From Branchipolynoe longqiensis (Eukaryota > Annelida > Polychaeta > Phyllodocida > Polynoidae), in NCBI GenBank assembly GCA_030323885.1, contig CM059193.1, forward strand, positions 73,569,543 through 73,633,542: a stretch of DNA of 64,000 bases, written 5' to 3'. This document shows positions 32,177-43,441 of the stretch, one piece after another (positions within the stretch are counted from its first letter, which is position 1; each line of letters opens with the position of its first letter). The translations under genes were made by a program, and so were the position numbers. The notes beneath the pieces were generated by a model that saw only the letters and a list, made by a program, of their open reading frames with translations, ran no database searches and was not told the origin of the DNA.

Positions 32177-32884
32177 CTACCCTCTGGTGGTAGGGGAAAT
32201 AATTAAAATGCAATGCTTTCATTGGACTTCATCTGAAAGGAAGAGGAACTACTGAAGGGAAGCTTAAGGTGCAGCGGTGTGAATTCTGAGTGCTTAGATT
32301 ATTCATGGAATGGGGCGCTACTTGTCCTGGGGTTAATAAATATCTGAGATTCAAATTAATTTTCTTAAATTGCTAAATATATATTTTCTATGGAACAGGT
32401 TCTAGTGTTTGTGTTGAAGTGTCGACCTTCCAGTTGTTGTTCAATCCAGGATTATTTAAAATTTGTAATCCGTGTGAAAAGTATATAGGAAGAGTTCAGG
32501 CATACAACCCTGTAAACGCTAATTCAAAAACTAAATTAAATAAAAGATTTGTACCTGAAGGTAAAAATAATTCTCACTAACTCCACGTTTCTTGTCATGA
32601 AATGACTATGGAGAAAGAAACAATAAGATAAGAAGGTATAAAATGAATCTTTTGAAGGTTTGACTCCAATATTTTTCTCAATTTTTGGATTGGTGTTTAC
32701 GGGGTTAAAATTGTGCCTGAACTCCTCATATGTGTATGTGTATTGGTTGCAATATGAGCATTGTGTTTGATTCGAAGGGAACAACTTGCCCAGCTGCTGC
32801 CACTCTGATTGACTCATGGGTGGACGGGCGGCTTCCTCTCTGTCCACCTGAGTCATGGCGGCGGGCTTTCACACCCACGCTCTG
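32177..32884. other. Unannotated interval
   Basis: Short frames on both strands at 32,536-32,918 overlap and lack domains. No repeat was recognised. Confidence 0.35.
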
Positions 32885-33310
32885 CTATACATGTAAACCT
32901 ATTATTCCCAAAAAATAACAAAGACGAGCATACAAACTTCCAAGATAACGAAGGGGCAATGCTCACAGACAAAGATGCAGCAAACAAACTGAACACGCAC
33001 TTTGCCACAATAGGGCAAAAGCTGTCAGACATTTTTTTTAAAAGATGGGAAAACAGATCAGGAACTGTGCAGAACGAAATCCCCACCTGCAAAACAGATA
33101 TGATAGAAGTAAAAAGATTAATAAATGACATAGACACGAATAAGCCAAGTGGAATAGATGAAATACCAACCAAAATACTGAAAGAGGCACTCCAAGCCAT
33201 CCCGGCCACTGTATATAGTAGACCTATTCAACATTTCCTTTGAGCAGGGGCGTTTTATCTCAGCCTGGAAAATGGCAACCATCACCCCTATTCAGAAAAG
33301 TGGAGACAAA
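32885..33310 (+). pseudogene. Non-LTR retrotransposon remnant, start of reverse transcriptase domain (family 3)
   Basis: The plus frame contains NKLNTHFATIGQKLSD and TNKPSGIDEIPTKILKEA, the region leading into reverse transcriptase in jockey/CR1-like elements. After a frameshift near 33,200 the DNA continues to encode FISAWKMATITPIQKSGDK, the next conserved block. Identity then stops. The antisense frame 32,853-33,209 is a shadow. Confidence 0.8.
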
Positions 33311-33619
33311 CAAAACAGTCTAGTAATAAGAGTAGAACAAAATAAAATACATATATGCCAATAACATTTAAAAGAAACTAACATAGGCTACTAACCATAC
33401 CAACCAATTATCTATCTGCTACTGAAATACAGGCAATCAAATAACTTATCAGCAGCTACTGTGTGGTAAGATAACACCAACACTACAGCTGGCCAGCATT
33501 GAAAACAAGCCTGGGTACCTGGGCGTATATGCTATGGACAGTATAAGTACAGCCTCAATAAAAAACAAACAAAAAACATATATATATATATATATAAGCT
33601 GGCCAGCCACTAGCCATCA
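33311..33619. other. AT-rich interval with (TA)n
   Basis: No gene is seen. A TA run lies at ~33,578-33,595. Confidence 0.4.
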
Positions 33620-33960
33620 GCAGTTTTTAGCGACCCAGCCCTGCATCCACCCTGCACCACCAGTCCTGCCCAATCAAATTAGGAAATAAACTTTTTTGAT
33701 TCCCACACTGCCTTATCGAATTGTTCCTTATCAAATCAGGGGATGGCAACAATAGTAGTTAAATGCAAAATTCGCACCATTTAGCAGATTGGATTTTTTT
33801 AATATATCTTTTTATTGACAAGGTATTTATTCTGCCCATGAAGTATAAGCTCCTACGAGGGTGCTTGTTTTCAATGCTGGACAGCTGTGATAATAGGTTA
33901 CTGATATCTGCTTACAAATACCACTTCAGTGTGATAAAACTAAGGTTGTATGCCCACATT
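33620..33960 (+). repeat. Dispersed repeat H, left part (interrupted copy)
   Basis: CACCACCAGTCCTGCCCAAT, TTAGGAAATAAACTTTTTTG, TTGTTCCTTATCAAATCAGG and GTTACTGATATCTGCTTAC match 35,115-35,301 in order, apart from ~150 extra bases in the middle here. It ends CCCACATT exactly where the YR unit begins. The right part resumes at 34,450. Confidence 0.75.
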
Positions 33961-34449
33961 GTCAATGTTGCTTGCAACATGGGTAATCAAACAAGGCGGA
34001 GTCGGATACCTTTCAAACGGCCGCTGGCACCACCTATACTCAAACTTTAACATTAATATGTACATCGACGTCTACCACACCAGCGGGTCTTTTGGAAGTA
34101 CGCCGAGTAACCACGCAGAACTGGCGGACGTGCATATTTAAATTAAATATGGTGTCGATAGAAAAAATCTGATACAAAGTTATGGAAATTTGGCGCGCTT
34201 TTGACTTTCCGGCCCGGCGAGCTGCTATATAAAGCGAGCAAAACCCTAACTCGGCCACTACAACTTGGCGGCAGACGGCGACGGACATTCTACTTTGCCA
34301 TCCCGCCCACCCCACAATAAGAGACTAGAACTATAGGGCTAAATCATCTCGGGGCCTTCTCTCATTATACTCATGCATGTACGATTACCATTCTAGTGCA
34401 TTAAAAAGTCCAAATATATACCATTTATCAGTGTTCGCGTTGTTCAATT
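33961..34449 (+). mobile_element. Solo YR-retroelement unit (A+B), 489 bp
   Basis: Starts GTCAATGTTGCTTGCAACAT followed by GGGTAATC, has CTGGCACCACCTATACTC ~60 bp in, and CCATCCCGCCCACCCCACA at ~34,300. It ends GCGTTGTTCAATT. A TATA-like box (CTGCTATATAAAGCGAGC, ~34,225) sits inside, as expected for a promoter-bearing terminal repeat. Its length is close to the 492-bp A2-B2 segment at 61,100-61,591. It splits repeat H at an ATT with no duplication. The empty site is at 35,296-35,310 (CACATTAATAGTGG). Confidence 0.75.
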
Positions 34450-34525
34450 ATAAGTGATTGAATCAATATGAGTAGCTTCTTTGCATTTAATGTGTGTGCA
34501 CAAGTTATCTTTGGTATCCATATCC
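34450..34525 (+). repeat. Dispersed repeat H, right part
   Basis: GATTGAATCAATATGAGTAG and GTGTGTGCACAAGTTATCTT match 35,305-35,375. Together with 33,620-33,960 it rebuilds one continuous H copy. Confidence 0.75.
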
Positions 34526-34700
34526 GGTTGTCTCAATCTTTCCTTGTTTTCCACTGCCTGCTGGGACTCAAACTGCAGAGCGGTCCATTCTCTGATGTTG
34601 AATTTCCACCTCGACCTTTGTCTGCCTTCTTTTTTCTCTCCCCTTTTACTGCGCCTTGCAAGATGGTTGTTGTGAGACCTGGTGAAGGTGAAACATGACC
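34480..34700 (-). pseudogene. Non-LTR retrotransposon C-terminal remnant (family 4)
   Basis: The minus frame holds GRQRSRWKFNIREWTALQF and QAVENKERLRQ, equivalent to the terminal RGRPR...W...I.EWT.L motif of other non-LTR elements here. It is a short diverged tail overlapping the right part of repeat H, so H may derive from the 3' end of such an element. Confidence 0.6.
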
Positions 34701-34879
34701 ATACCACTGGGTTGTGTAACGCTTTTATGATTGGCGCATCATTTATGAATTGTGGTTGATTCAAGGAGGGGAGCCGGATATCCACCATGCCCCAAGCGGA
34801 CTGGATGAACATCACACCCCTATAAACCCCGCACCCCCCACCTAACCGCCTTTTGGCCTCACTTCACTGTATCGGAAGC

Positions 34880-35110
34880 AACATTTTACCATACACACCC
34901 ACCCTCCTTTTTAAGGACTACTTTGTAGGGGTCGGCTTGGGCGGCGTCCAAGGTCCAGGTGATCGGGGAAGGCTCCCTCAACTTGGATGACGTGGACTGA
35001 TTTCCCCTCGATGTACCATAAACCTGTAACTGTTCTCTCAATAAACCCCCATTTAACACCCGCATGGTTTCCAGCTTCACTCATTCGAATCGTCAAGAGA
35101 TCTTTGTGTG
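34880..35110 (+). repeat. Dispersed repeat shared with 49,290-49,495
   Basis: TTTAAGGACTACTTTGTAGG, GGTCGGCTTGGGCGGCGTCC and GACGTGGACTGATTTCCCC recur in the same order at 49,315-49,420 with ~75-80% similarity by eye. AATAAACCCCC near 35,040 could be a polyadenylation signal. Family unknown. Confidence 0.65.
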
Positions 35111-35114
35111 GTAT

Positions 35115-35375
35115 AAACTATAATCGACATCTGCACCACCAGTCCTGTCCAACCAACTTAGGAAATAAACTTGTTTGATACCTGTACTGCCTTGTCGAAC
35201 TGTTCCTTATTGAATCAGGGTACAATAACGATTACTGATATGTGCTTACGAGTACTACTTCATTATGATACAACTAACTACTGAGGTAGAATGACCACAT
35301 TAATAGTGGTTGAACCAATATGAGTAGTTTCATGGCATTTAGTGTGTGTGCATAAGTTATCTTTGGTATTTACGT
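35115..35375 (+). repeat. Dispersed repeat H, uninterrupted copy
   Basis: It carries the left landmarks, then CCACATTAATAGTGGTTGAA with no insertion, then the right landmarks. It is the natural empty-site reference for the YR insertion at 33,961. Confidence 0.75.
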
Positions 35376-35516
35376 ACGGCTTTAAGTGGAGTTTTTTTAA
35401 ATGTAGGTCATGGTATTGTCAGTCAGCCATTCAGTGGAAGTTAAAAGAAAAGTATACTAGTGGGAGTTGGATAATAATTGTCTAGCACTACCCCTCAGTC
35501 TAGCCAGTTATCTAGT

Positions 35517-35782
35517 TTGTTCGTTGATGTTTCGCATCCTAGCAACATCTAAGGTGATAACAGGATGGGTACTGACTTGCGACAGTGCACACTCATGATG
35601 ACCTTATAGTGCTATACCACTTAGGAGACCAGGCTGCAAGCACCATGACCTGATATCCCACTCAGTCGCATTATCCTGACACTAAGCCAACCAGCCCTTG
35701 CCCTATCATAATAATGCCGAGTGCTTGGCTAGGAAGCGACAAGTATCAATTTTTAAGTAATTGATTTGACTCAACTAATAAG
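35517..35782 (-). mobile_element. SINE-A lacking the head
   Basis: GCATCCTAGCAACATCTAAG through CATGACCTGATATCCCACTC to CTAGGAAGCGACAAGTATCA and TGATTTGACTCAACTA. The tRNA-like head is missing. Confidence 0.8.
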
Positions 35783-36290
35783 TTATCTGTGTCTGTTATT
35801 TGCAATTTGGTGGTAGTAAAGGCTTCACTTGTTAGCATTGCTACTTTGTTAGTTCTGATGTTGGGTGTGAGACTGTTAGAAAAATGTTGAGCCAGCTGTG
35901 GCTATTGAATTAGGTGTGTAGGCCTAATTACATGTTTTCACTAGCAATAAAAATGATAATTCCGAAAACATACCAATGCATAAATAAAATACGACACAGT
36001 ATATATAGCAGTTATCCTCCATTCAAAATTGGAATTATATATCTTGTCATGGTCGTCAGAAGGCGGTTTATTTAAGGAATATATTTCGCGGCCATATGAT
36101 GACATGTGAGCTGACAAGTTAACGTGTGCGCAGACAGGTGGCGCCACAAGCGCGCCTGAGGTTGTCAGAGCATAGTAGTATATGACGAGTAATATCAAGA
36201 ACCCTGCAGTAGATTACAGAGGGTGGAGCAAAGGAGGAGTTGGGGTGGAAAGATTCCGATTAATTATACTCGCATATATAATGTCATATG
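35783..36290. other. Unannotated interval
   Basis: AT-rich. The minus frame 35,941-36,198 has no recognised domain. Confidence 0.4.
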
Positions 36291-36294
36291 TATA

Positions 36295-36434
36295 TATGTA
36301 TATTCATATTATATATAAGATTGTCTTTTTATCTAAGGAATATATATATGTGTAAGTATATTATATATATAAGATTGTTTCTTTTATCCGAGGAATATAT
36401 ATATACAATATTGTCATTTTCTCTAAGGAGCAAT

Positions 36435-36484
<50 letters not shown>

Positions 36485-36568
36485 GATATATATATATGAA
36501 TAAGAATAGGCTCTACTTATTTAAGGAGCATTTATATATATATATATATATTTGTATATATACATATT

Positions 36569-36605
<37 letters not shown>
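36295..36605. repeat. TA and CT microsatellites
   Basis: (TA)n blocks throughout, a (CT)n run at ~36,437-36,472, and a repeated GATTGTCTTTTATCTAAGG-like phrase. Opposed C and G runs follow at 36,678-36,722. Confidence 0.9.
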
Positions 36606-36608
<3 letters not shown>

Positions 36609-36950
36609 CATAAAGCTCCCGAGCGAGTCGCGTATCACGCCCTGCGCAGGGGTGGGGGGCGAGGAGCATCATGATACCCCCCCCCCCCCACACACACACA
36701 CCCTAGCCGGAGGGGGGGGGGGGTACTACTATAGAGCGTATTACACGCGATAAAAGGTTTAATAATATACATATATAAATAACAATGTTGTGTAGTTGGC
36801 AGTGCAAACAAAAGGAAACTGGGTTAAAGTGGTCATATACTTGCTGATAGTGAATCATGATTTATTGACCGAACTCTCCATAGTGTGTACACTGGGTGAA
36901 TGGAACAAATGTCGTCAGGAACTAGACCCTCCATCCTCAAGTCTCCAAGA

Positions 36951-37154
36951 TCAAGCAAGACCTTGTAAGTTGTAAGTTGAGTGCGCGTGCTTTGTCTTCT
37001 TTGAACCCCATGTGACCTCGGCGATAATAGGGGACTTCGGAAGGAACTTGGAGAGACTGAGCGAGATACACGATGCAGAGGTGACAACAGCAAAACCGAC
37101 GATGGCTATCCTATTGACGGAGGTTTTGCGGGGGGTTTGCTTTGGGGTCGCCAT
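36951..37154 (-). CDS. Weak candidate host exon, unknown product
   Basis: A 67-codon minus frame starts in a favourable context (TTTCCAAGATGGCGACCCC). It encodes a basic N-terminus (MATPKQTPRKTSVNR) followed by a hydrophobic segment (IAIVGFAVVTSASCISLSL) at about residues 17-36 that could be one membrane span. G+C is higher than in the flanks, and it overlaps no recognised repeat. A second, overlapping frame (36,833-37,093) reads another phase. No clear splice donor closes it and I recognise no family. Confidence 0.2.
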   Translation of the reverse strand: MATPKQTPRKTSVNRIAIVGFAVVTSASCISLSLSKFLPKSPIIAEVTWGSKKTKHAHSTYNLQGLA

Positions 37155-37744
37155 CTTGGAAAGGAGCTCCGCAGAAGGGGCTTGTGATTCATTATTTCAT
37201 GTCATATTTACCGTAGTTGTCTTAGGTATAATTGTTCCTGAGCGTATCAGATCATGAGGCAACTCTTTATGTTAATAGTTTTAGACTGAAACTAACGGAT
37301 TGAAGTTAGTGTTTTATAGTCAGTGTCAACATATCTTTTACAAAACTATTGCAATTTATTGTCTTCATTCATTGATGGCTCGCTGTAGGTATATATATGG
37401 TATATATGGTATATGCTCTGTTCAGATCTTTGTGGGTTTTTTAATTGTTAGTACTGTTATTGTTGTTATTATTATTATTATTTATATAATAGTTTTTACC
37501 AGTCATTCTATTGTCTTAGCTCTGTTGACATGCGACATGTTGACAGTTATCGAACTGAACACAGAACTACCAAGACGCCAAAGAGTGTTATCAATGGAAA
37601 GCATTACAATACACCAGAGTAGACCTATCTATGGATACTCCAGCGTTAAGAGTTGGTACAGTTAGCGCATGTATGTGTTCTACCAGCTGTTGTTTCACAC
37701 AAACAACCTCCACAAAATTACCTTTGTGAAGCTCTTACTTTGAT
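37155..37744. other. Unannotated interval
   Basis: The plus frame 37,300-37,665 (121 codons) is hydrophobic and AT-driven, without a recognised domain. No repeat family was recognised. Confidence 0.35.
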
Positions 37745-37812
37745 TGTTACATTATATGCATATTACACATCAATATATGCATATTACACATCAATATATG
37801 CATATTACATTA
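37745..37812. repeat. 21-bp tandem repeat, about 3 copies
   Basis: The unit ATATGCATATTACACATCAAT repeats, the last copy partial. Confidence 0.9.
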
Positions 37813-38217
37813 TACATTTCTATATTGATTGTAGCATTGTCCAATGTTCCCTGCTTCATTGTTCATTGTTCATTTACATTCATAATTAACTAGAATAATC
37901 ATTTATATATATAATATATATATGATGTATATATATAAATATATATATAATTTCACTGAGACATTGCGTAAGCCATGTCTACGTCCGTACTAACAACACT
38001 TGGTGGTGAGTATCTATCAAAATGGCAGCTTTTCTTATTATTCTTGTGGTTTAAGGTTATTCAAATAAGTGTCTCGTTGAGGTTTGAGAATAATATGTAC
38101 AAATCGCAGGTCCAGGTGCCAATTAATTATGTCAGGCCTGTATTTATATATATATGTAAAGTATTCCTAATTTATCGTGATCGTGAGGGTGTCACTTGCT
38201 TAGCGGGAAGAGACAGG
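37813..38217. other. AT-rich interval
   Basis: TA-rich at 37,905-37,950. No gene or family recognised. Confidence 0.4.
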
Positions 38218-38305
38218 CTTGTACTCTCGTCTGCTCTCGCCTGCTCTCATCTACTCTCGTCTGCTCTCGTCGTCTGCTCTCGTCTGCTCCCATCTACTCT
38301 CGGCT
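38218..38305 (+). repeat. TCTGCTCTCG-type 10-bp tandem repeat
   Basis: About eight imperfect TCTGCTCTCG or TCTACTCTCG units. Confidence 0.85.
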
Positions 38306-38481
38306 GCACCGCTTCCAGTTATCACAGTTCGCGCATGCATAGTTAGTTGGCAGCAGCAGTCTTCTTGTCGGGCGTGGCATTTGCCTCTGCTTTAGCAGCT
38401 GCAGCTTCTGTAACATATGAACAGGGAAGCACACTGTTAAAACTAAGAAACCCATTCATTGTGAATTGTAAACACACACAT

Positions 38482-39078
38482 AAGCCGTGTTCACACGGGA
38501 AAAGTTTTAAGCGATTTAGACAAGGCGAATCATATGAATCGATTTAGATGCCCGTTCACACGGACCGAGTTTGAAAGTGTTTCGCGTTCACACGGGCAGT
38601 GCTTGAGTCGGTTTAAGGCGGAAGTGGATATCTGCGCATGAGCAAGTCCATACTAACCAGATATCTATGGACTGAATCGTATTGTTTTGGAACGATCAAA
38701 ACTTCTGCTGGGCAGCGAAAACCTAAAAATAAATGATGAAAAAAATATCTGCGTGCAGCTAGCGGTTTATAGACTAAATTCTATAATATGCGCTTTTGAT
38801 CGACCGGAAAATAAACAAACTCAAGTCTCGACTGCGCATGCGTGTCACGTCCTTAATCCGCATCAAGTAAGTCACTTGCGTTCACACGGGCGATATAACT
38901 CGAATCATAAAATTTGGTTCATATAAACCACCTACATAGGTGGTTTATAAAATCCGAATTATATGAGTCGAATCAGCCCTAAACCGCCTCAGCCGCATGT
39001 TCACACGCCAAATGTGAGCCGAACTAAGCAAGTCAATTTATATGATTCGAATTAACTGCCCCGTGTGAACAGGGCTTT
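38482..39078. mobile_element. MITE with GTTCACACGGG ends
   Basis: The left AAGCCGTGTTCACACGGG pairs with CCCCGTGTGAACAGGGCTTT at the right. Internal copies of the same word (CCCGTTCACACGGACC, GTTCACACGGGCAGTG, GTTCACACGGGCGA) lie in both halves, as does the pair TATATAAACCACC/GGTGGTTTATA. A foldback structure is likely. It is about 597 bp with no coding capacity. The target duplication is unclear. Confidence 0.7.
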
Positions 39079-39275
39079 AGTGAGGCAATTGAATAGATCA
39101 TGTTACTGCATCTGTCAGAGTTTTGGCAAGCATGCCAACATTAATTTTGCATGGTTGCACTTAAAATATTTCAAAAGTTAGCCACTTAAAATAAAAGTTA
39201 CTAAAGTAAGGTATATTATAACGATCAACCTAATGTATGTATCTGAGAAATTTCTGAAACTCGAAACCATTAGAT
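39079..39275 (+). mobile_element. TTAA-MITE, 3' part
   Basis: Begins TGAGGCAATTGAATAG and continues TTTTGGCAAGCATGCCAACA to GAAACTCGAAACCATTAG. It abuts the preceding MITE. Confidence 0.75.
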
Positions 39276-39951
39276 AGTGTTTATACTCTTCCTTTCTCAT
39301 TTTTGCCTGTATTGATTTCACCATAGCCTGCCTACACAACCACAGATTCCAGCCGTGGACTTTTTAATAGGGTAGTTTCCACTGACTATCAGAGGGCGGG
39401 TTGGTGGTGGAAATCCTCTATTTCTGGGAGGAAGTTGACATCAATTGTGTGTCAATATTCACACGAAGTCCCTAATTATCGTGGCATAATAATCATAACA
39501 ATTGCAGGGTTATCCATTTGAAACATTAGTAGGACATTGAGAAACGGCTGAAACCTGCATCACGTGACAGAAGCCATAACAATAATAATAAACAATAATA
39601 ATAATAAAACAATCCATGGCCTAATGGAACAGCGTGTTGGATCAGGAGCTGATTTCCCTTCAAATAGACCATCATTATTGCAAACCACGGCGACAATTAG
39701 TCATTAGCACGCAGCGCACATCAGGGGAATTTTTCCTTTCTCCCATAGAGAGGATTAGTCACGTGACCTGACACAATCAGACGCCCTCGTTATCAAATTG
39801 GTGCTAATTTGAAATTGGACACCACTGGCTGAACACTGGAAAGGAACCCAATAGGATCTACTGGGTGGAAGAAGAAAAACACCCTTTTAGCTGAGCAACT
39901 GAACTTGGAGTGGAGAAGGGGATGTTTAATATATTGGAATACTTTGTTGTA
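39276..39951. other. Interval with one GACCTTTTC-family unit
   Basis: GGCGGGTTGGTGGTGGAAAT at ~39,398 belongs to the family at 4,925. An AATAATAATAAAACAAT tract lies at ~39,580-39,612. Nothing else was recognised. Confidence 0.45.
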
Positions 39952-40307
39952 TTAAAGTTGCATAGTCCGATGGTTTTTAATTTCTGTGTTTTTTTCCGAG
40001 ATAAATATAGTAGATCGATCACTAGTATCTACTTTATATTAGTTCAAAGTTACTTTTATTTTAAATGGTAAACTTTTGAGATATTTTGAGTGCAAACATG
40101 GAAAATTAGTTTTGGCAAGCTTGTCAAAACTCTGACAGCATAGACTTCTGTAGGAACAGGTTCTGTTAAATTGACTCAGTATTCCCTTCTACGGAGAAAC
40201 AAATGCTTAATAAGTGGATCACTATCTAAGTTAGATATATCAAATTAAACCTAGATAATTGTTTTGGTTTTGAAAATTTGATATTTCACCGGACTATGCA
40301 GCTTTAA
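39952..40307 (-). mobile_element. TTAA-MITE, full length, minus orientation
   Basis: TTAAAGTTGCATAGTCCGAT at the left and GGACTATGCAGCTTTAA at the right, TTAA on both sides, all landmarks reversed. Confidence 0.9.
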
Positions 40308-40404
40308 GCAAAATAATAGATAGCGTCTATTGAAGGGACTGTGGAGACTGAGGCCTGTTGATGATCACAATGTGGAATGCCCGCGGATTCTGCTGCTTGA
40401 TATA

Positions 40405-40960
40405 ATGTAGTAGTCCGCACTGACCTCTCAGACAAGGATCCACATTTACAGGTGGGCATGGATAGTGTGGTGACATCTGGGAGTTTAGGTAGTGTAATGG
40501 TTAGCACACTGGCCCAGAATGCAAGAGATGTAGGGGTTCGATACCCACTCGGGGCACAATATTTCCCATTTTCATCACCCCCTCGACATTGGTTGCTGTG
40601 ACCAAGATCCTTTACAAGCTGTGTGCTGTCTGCTGTCTGCTGTCTGCTTGTTGAACCTACCCTGTATATGTCTATGCATGTGCATTGCCCGTATGTATGT
40701 AATTGTAAGCATTAAAACGACTTACGGATGTATACCATTTAAGAGACTTACAATTCCAGGAGGATGAGTGTAGTAACCGGCACTGACCTCTCAGGAAAGG
40801 AGCTGCATAGACAGGTAGGCGTGGGTATGGCAGTGACATCAGGGAGTCTAGGTGGTGTAACGGTTAGCACACTGACCCAGAATGCAAGAGATGTGGGTTC
40901 AATTCCGACTCTAGGCGCCATATTTCCCCATTTTCATCTTCCCCACGACATTAATAAAGG
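40405..40960 (+). mobile_element. Two SINE-B units in tandem
   Basis: Unit 1 (40,405-40,765) has TTTAGGTAGTGTAATGGTTA and GGGGTTCGATACCCAC. Unit 2 (40,768-40,955) has TCTAGGTGGTGTAACGGTTA and GGGTTCAATTCCGAC. They are joined by AATTCCAGGAGGATGAGTG, the same joint as in the 19-kb cluster. Confidence 0.8.
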
Positions 40961-41612
40961 CGAGCTCCAGGAGACTAGTGCACATGGTTATGTCTTCAAT
41001 TTGAACCTTGAATTGACCTGGCAGCGACCCAACAACTCTCCCAACAGGAAACCACGCCATATTGGTCATCCCATTCATTCTCACATTATTTTATCGGGAT
41101 TTGCTAAACCCGACAGGCAATTTCCCGCGTAGTGTACGCCCGGCTTAACACCTGATTGCAATCCGGGCAGAGAATAAGTGGGAAATGTGCACAGTTTGTT
41201 GTCTGTAGCAACTACAAAATGACATGTTGGCTTCTTTCAGATTGTCGTCTGCACTCACTTCCGCCACTGACATCCCTCGTTTATCTGATCTTACAGACGC
41301 AAACTTCGCAGACACACTTGTTGTGTTTTTCCTCAAATAAAAATTGGATGCATTCATAGAAAGAATAATCACTGGGATTGAAGAGTTTGGCAGAAGACAA
41401 TTGGAATTGGAAGCAATTCGAATGAACACACACACCAAAGAGGGAGAATTTTAAAGTCAATTCGTGGAAGAAACACATAAACTACATTTCTTACTACTGA
41501 CCTAGGAGAACATAATGCTGATTGCAGTGAAATCCACTCAGACAAACTGATGTAACTTCAGGTTAATTAACAACCAAGCAAGTAAACAAACAAACAAAAC
41601 CTATTACATAAA
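40961..41612. other. Unannotated interval
   Basis: Overlapping frames on both strands (41,145-41,478 minus, 41,156-41,359 plus) lack domains. No repeat recognised. Confidence 0.35.
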
Positions 41613-42086
41613 GGGCGTAATCGATTAATCAACTCAGGTCACCCAAGCCACTTTTTGGTGCTTGCGCACATCCTACACAGACTCGGGTCGAATAGTCGAA
41701 TATGCTTCTCCACGCTCGGGGTGGACAAAATGATGGCTTAATCCAAAACCTTTTTTTTTTTTTAATAATCGATAAAACTACAGCAAATTAGGATTTAAAG
41801 TATTTTATGATTGCATAGTTTAGTTATATTTCCATTTCATTAATCTCGGTTATTAAAAAAAACCCACATGTATGACTTGTACTATTGTCTGTTATCCTGC
41901 AGGATGGTACCAGCGCAAATGTGACGTCATCGCTCGTAGCCAACCCCAGCCAAGGGGTGGGTTACTGGGTTCGGATCGTTTTGCACACGGCATGTGTATT
42001 TGTCGACTCTACTCAAGGTGTTCGATTTGAAATTCTGATGACTCGGGTGACCCGAGTAGCCCGAGTCGTGTTAATCGATTACGGCC
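41613..42086 (+). mobile_element. MITE-E, plus orientation
   Basis: GGGCGTAATCGATTAATCAA at the left and GTTAATCGATTACGGCC at the right. The interior matches 27,328-27,789 reversed. ATAA is present next to both ends and may be the target duplication. It supplies the empty site (AGTTATATTTCCATTTC) for the solo YR unit at 28,437. Confidence 0.8.
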
Positions 42087-42422
42087 ATAAGGATCACAAA
42101 TGTTACACCTCCCGAATGTTCATTTTTGCCCAGTCATCATTACGTCACAATTACCCATTAAGGTTTTTGTACCCAGCAGAAATAAGTTGAGAGCAATAAG
42201 CAAATAAAAAAGGCCACCACAAAAAGCAAGATGAACCGCAATTCAACCTAAAATGTGGCTGAGGGTGATGGATGGCATTGAACAAAGTGGTTGGAGGTGA
42301 TGTCTGGCCAAGCGAAGTGTCCTTCATAGCTTTTCTTAGACTAGAGCAAATAACAAACATGCTTAGCTGGATGATAGCCCTACTTCATTAAAGGGGTAGA
42401 AATATAACAAAATTAACTTTAC
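42087..42422. other. Unannotated interval
   Basis: No recognised gene or repeat. Confidence 0.4.
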
Positions 42423-42769
42423 TTAAAGTTGCATAGTCCAATGGTTTTGAGTTTCTGTCATTTTCTGAGATAAATATATTAGGTTCATCGTTTTAATCTA
42501 CCTTACTTTAGTTTAAAGTAGCATTTACTTTAAATGGCTAACTTTTGAGATATTTGAAGTGCAAACATGCCAAATTAATTTTGGCAAGCATGCCAAAACT
42601 CTAACTCCATAGGATTCTGTAGTAACAGATTCTCTTAAATTGCCTCAGTATTCCCTTCTATGTGGGGACATATGTTTAATAAGTATTGAAGTTAGATATG
42701 TAGAATCAAACCTAGATAATTGTTTCGGTTTTGAAAATTTGATGTTTTCATCGGACTATGCAGCTTTAA
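42423..42769 (-). mobile_element. TTAA-MITE, full length, minus orientation
   Basis: TTAAAGTTGCATAGTCCAAT to GGACTATGCAGCTTTAA, with TTAA on both flanks. Confidence 0.9.
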
Positions 42770-42799
42770 TAATATAATCATGGTCAAGCAGGATTATGT

Positions 42800-43060
42800 T
42801 GGTTGGTTGTTGGAGTTTCACGTCCTCGAAACATCTAAGGTCATATCAGGACGGGTACCGACTTGTGACAGTGCACAGTCATGGTGGCTTTATAAATTAT
42901 AGTGCTGTCCACTGGGAAATCAGGCTGCTAGCACCATGACCCGACATCCCACTCAGTTACATTATCCTGAAACTGAGCTAACCAGTATTTGCCCTATCCT
43001 ATTAATGCTGAGTGCCAGATGAGGAAGCAACAAGTATCAATTTATCAAGGATCAATCTAT
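42800..43060 (-). mobile_element. SINE-A lacking the head
   Basis: GGTTGGTTGTTGGAGTTTCA through ACTTGTGACAGTGCACAGTC to GAGGAAGCAACAAGTATCAA. The head is absent. Confidence 0.85.
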
Positions 43061-43441
43061 GTGTCCCTGAATATATTTGATGTGTTAAAAGTCCCTTAGC
43101 AGGTCACTCTATGTACTTCAGCGGTAACACGGCACAAATAATCATCCACAAGTGACTATTAGCCTCATGTACTGAGAGCAGACGAATTTCCCACGAGTGA
43201 TTCATGGCTTAAACGAATGTGGCAGAAAGCAGACGACATTTAGTCGGCGTGGAAACAACAGGAAGTTAGTTAGTGCACGGGTGAATGCGCATGTCAGCGC
43301 CAAATAAAGGGTCGCTGGCATGAGCAGTGCTCCTCACTGCGTGAGCTGCTCCCGGTGCATTGGCAAACCAATCAGAGCTTGTGGACCCCATTTATCAACT
43401 ATTAATTGGCCATTTTATCAGTAAAAGTCTCATAATATATA
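43061..43441. other. Unannotated interval
   Basis: No gene or repeat family recognised. Confidence 0.4.

Noticed and set aside
32853..33209. 118-codon minus-strand frame
   Set aside because: Antisense shadow of the reverse transcriptase remnant on the plus strand.
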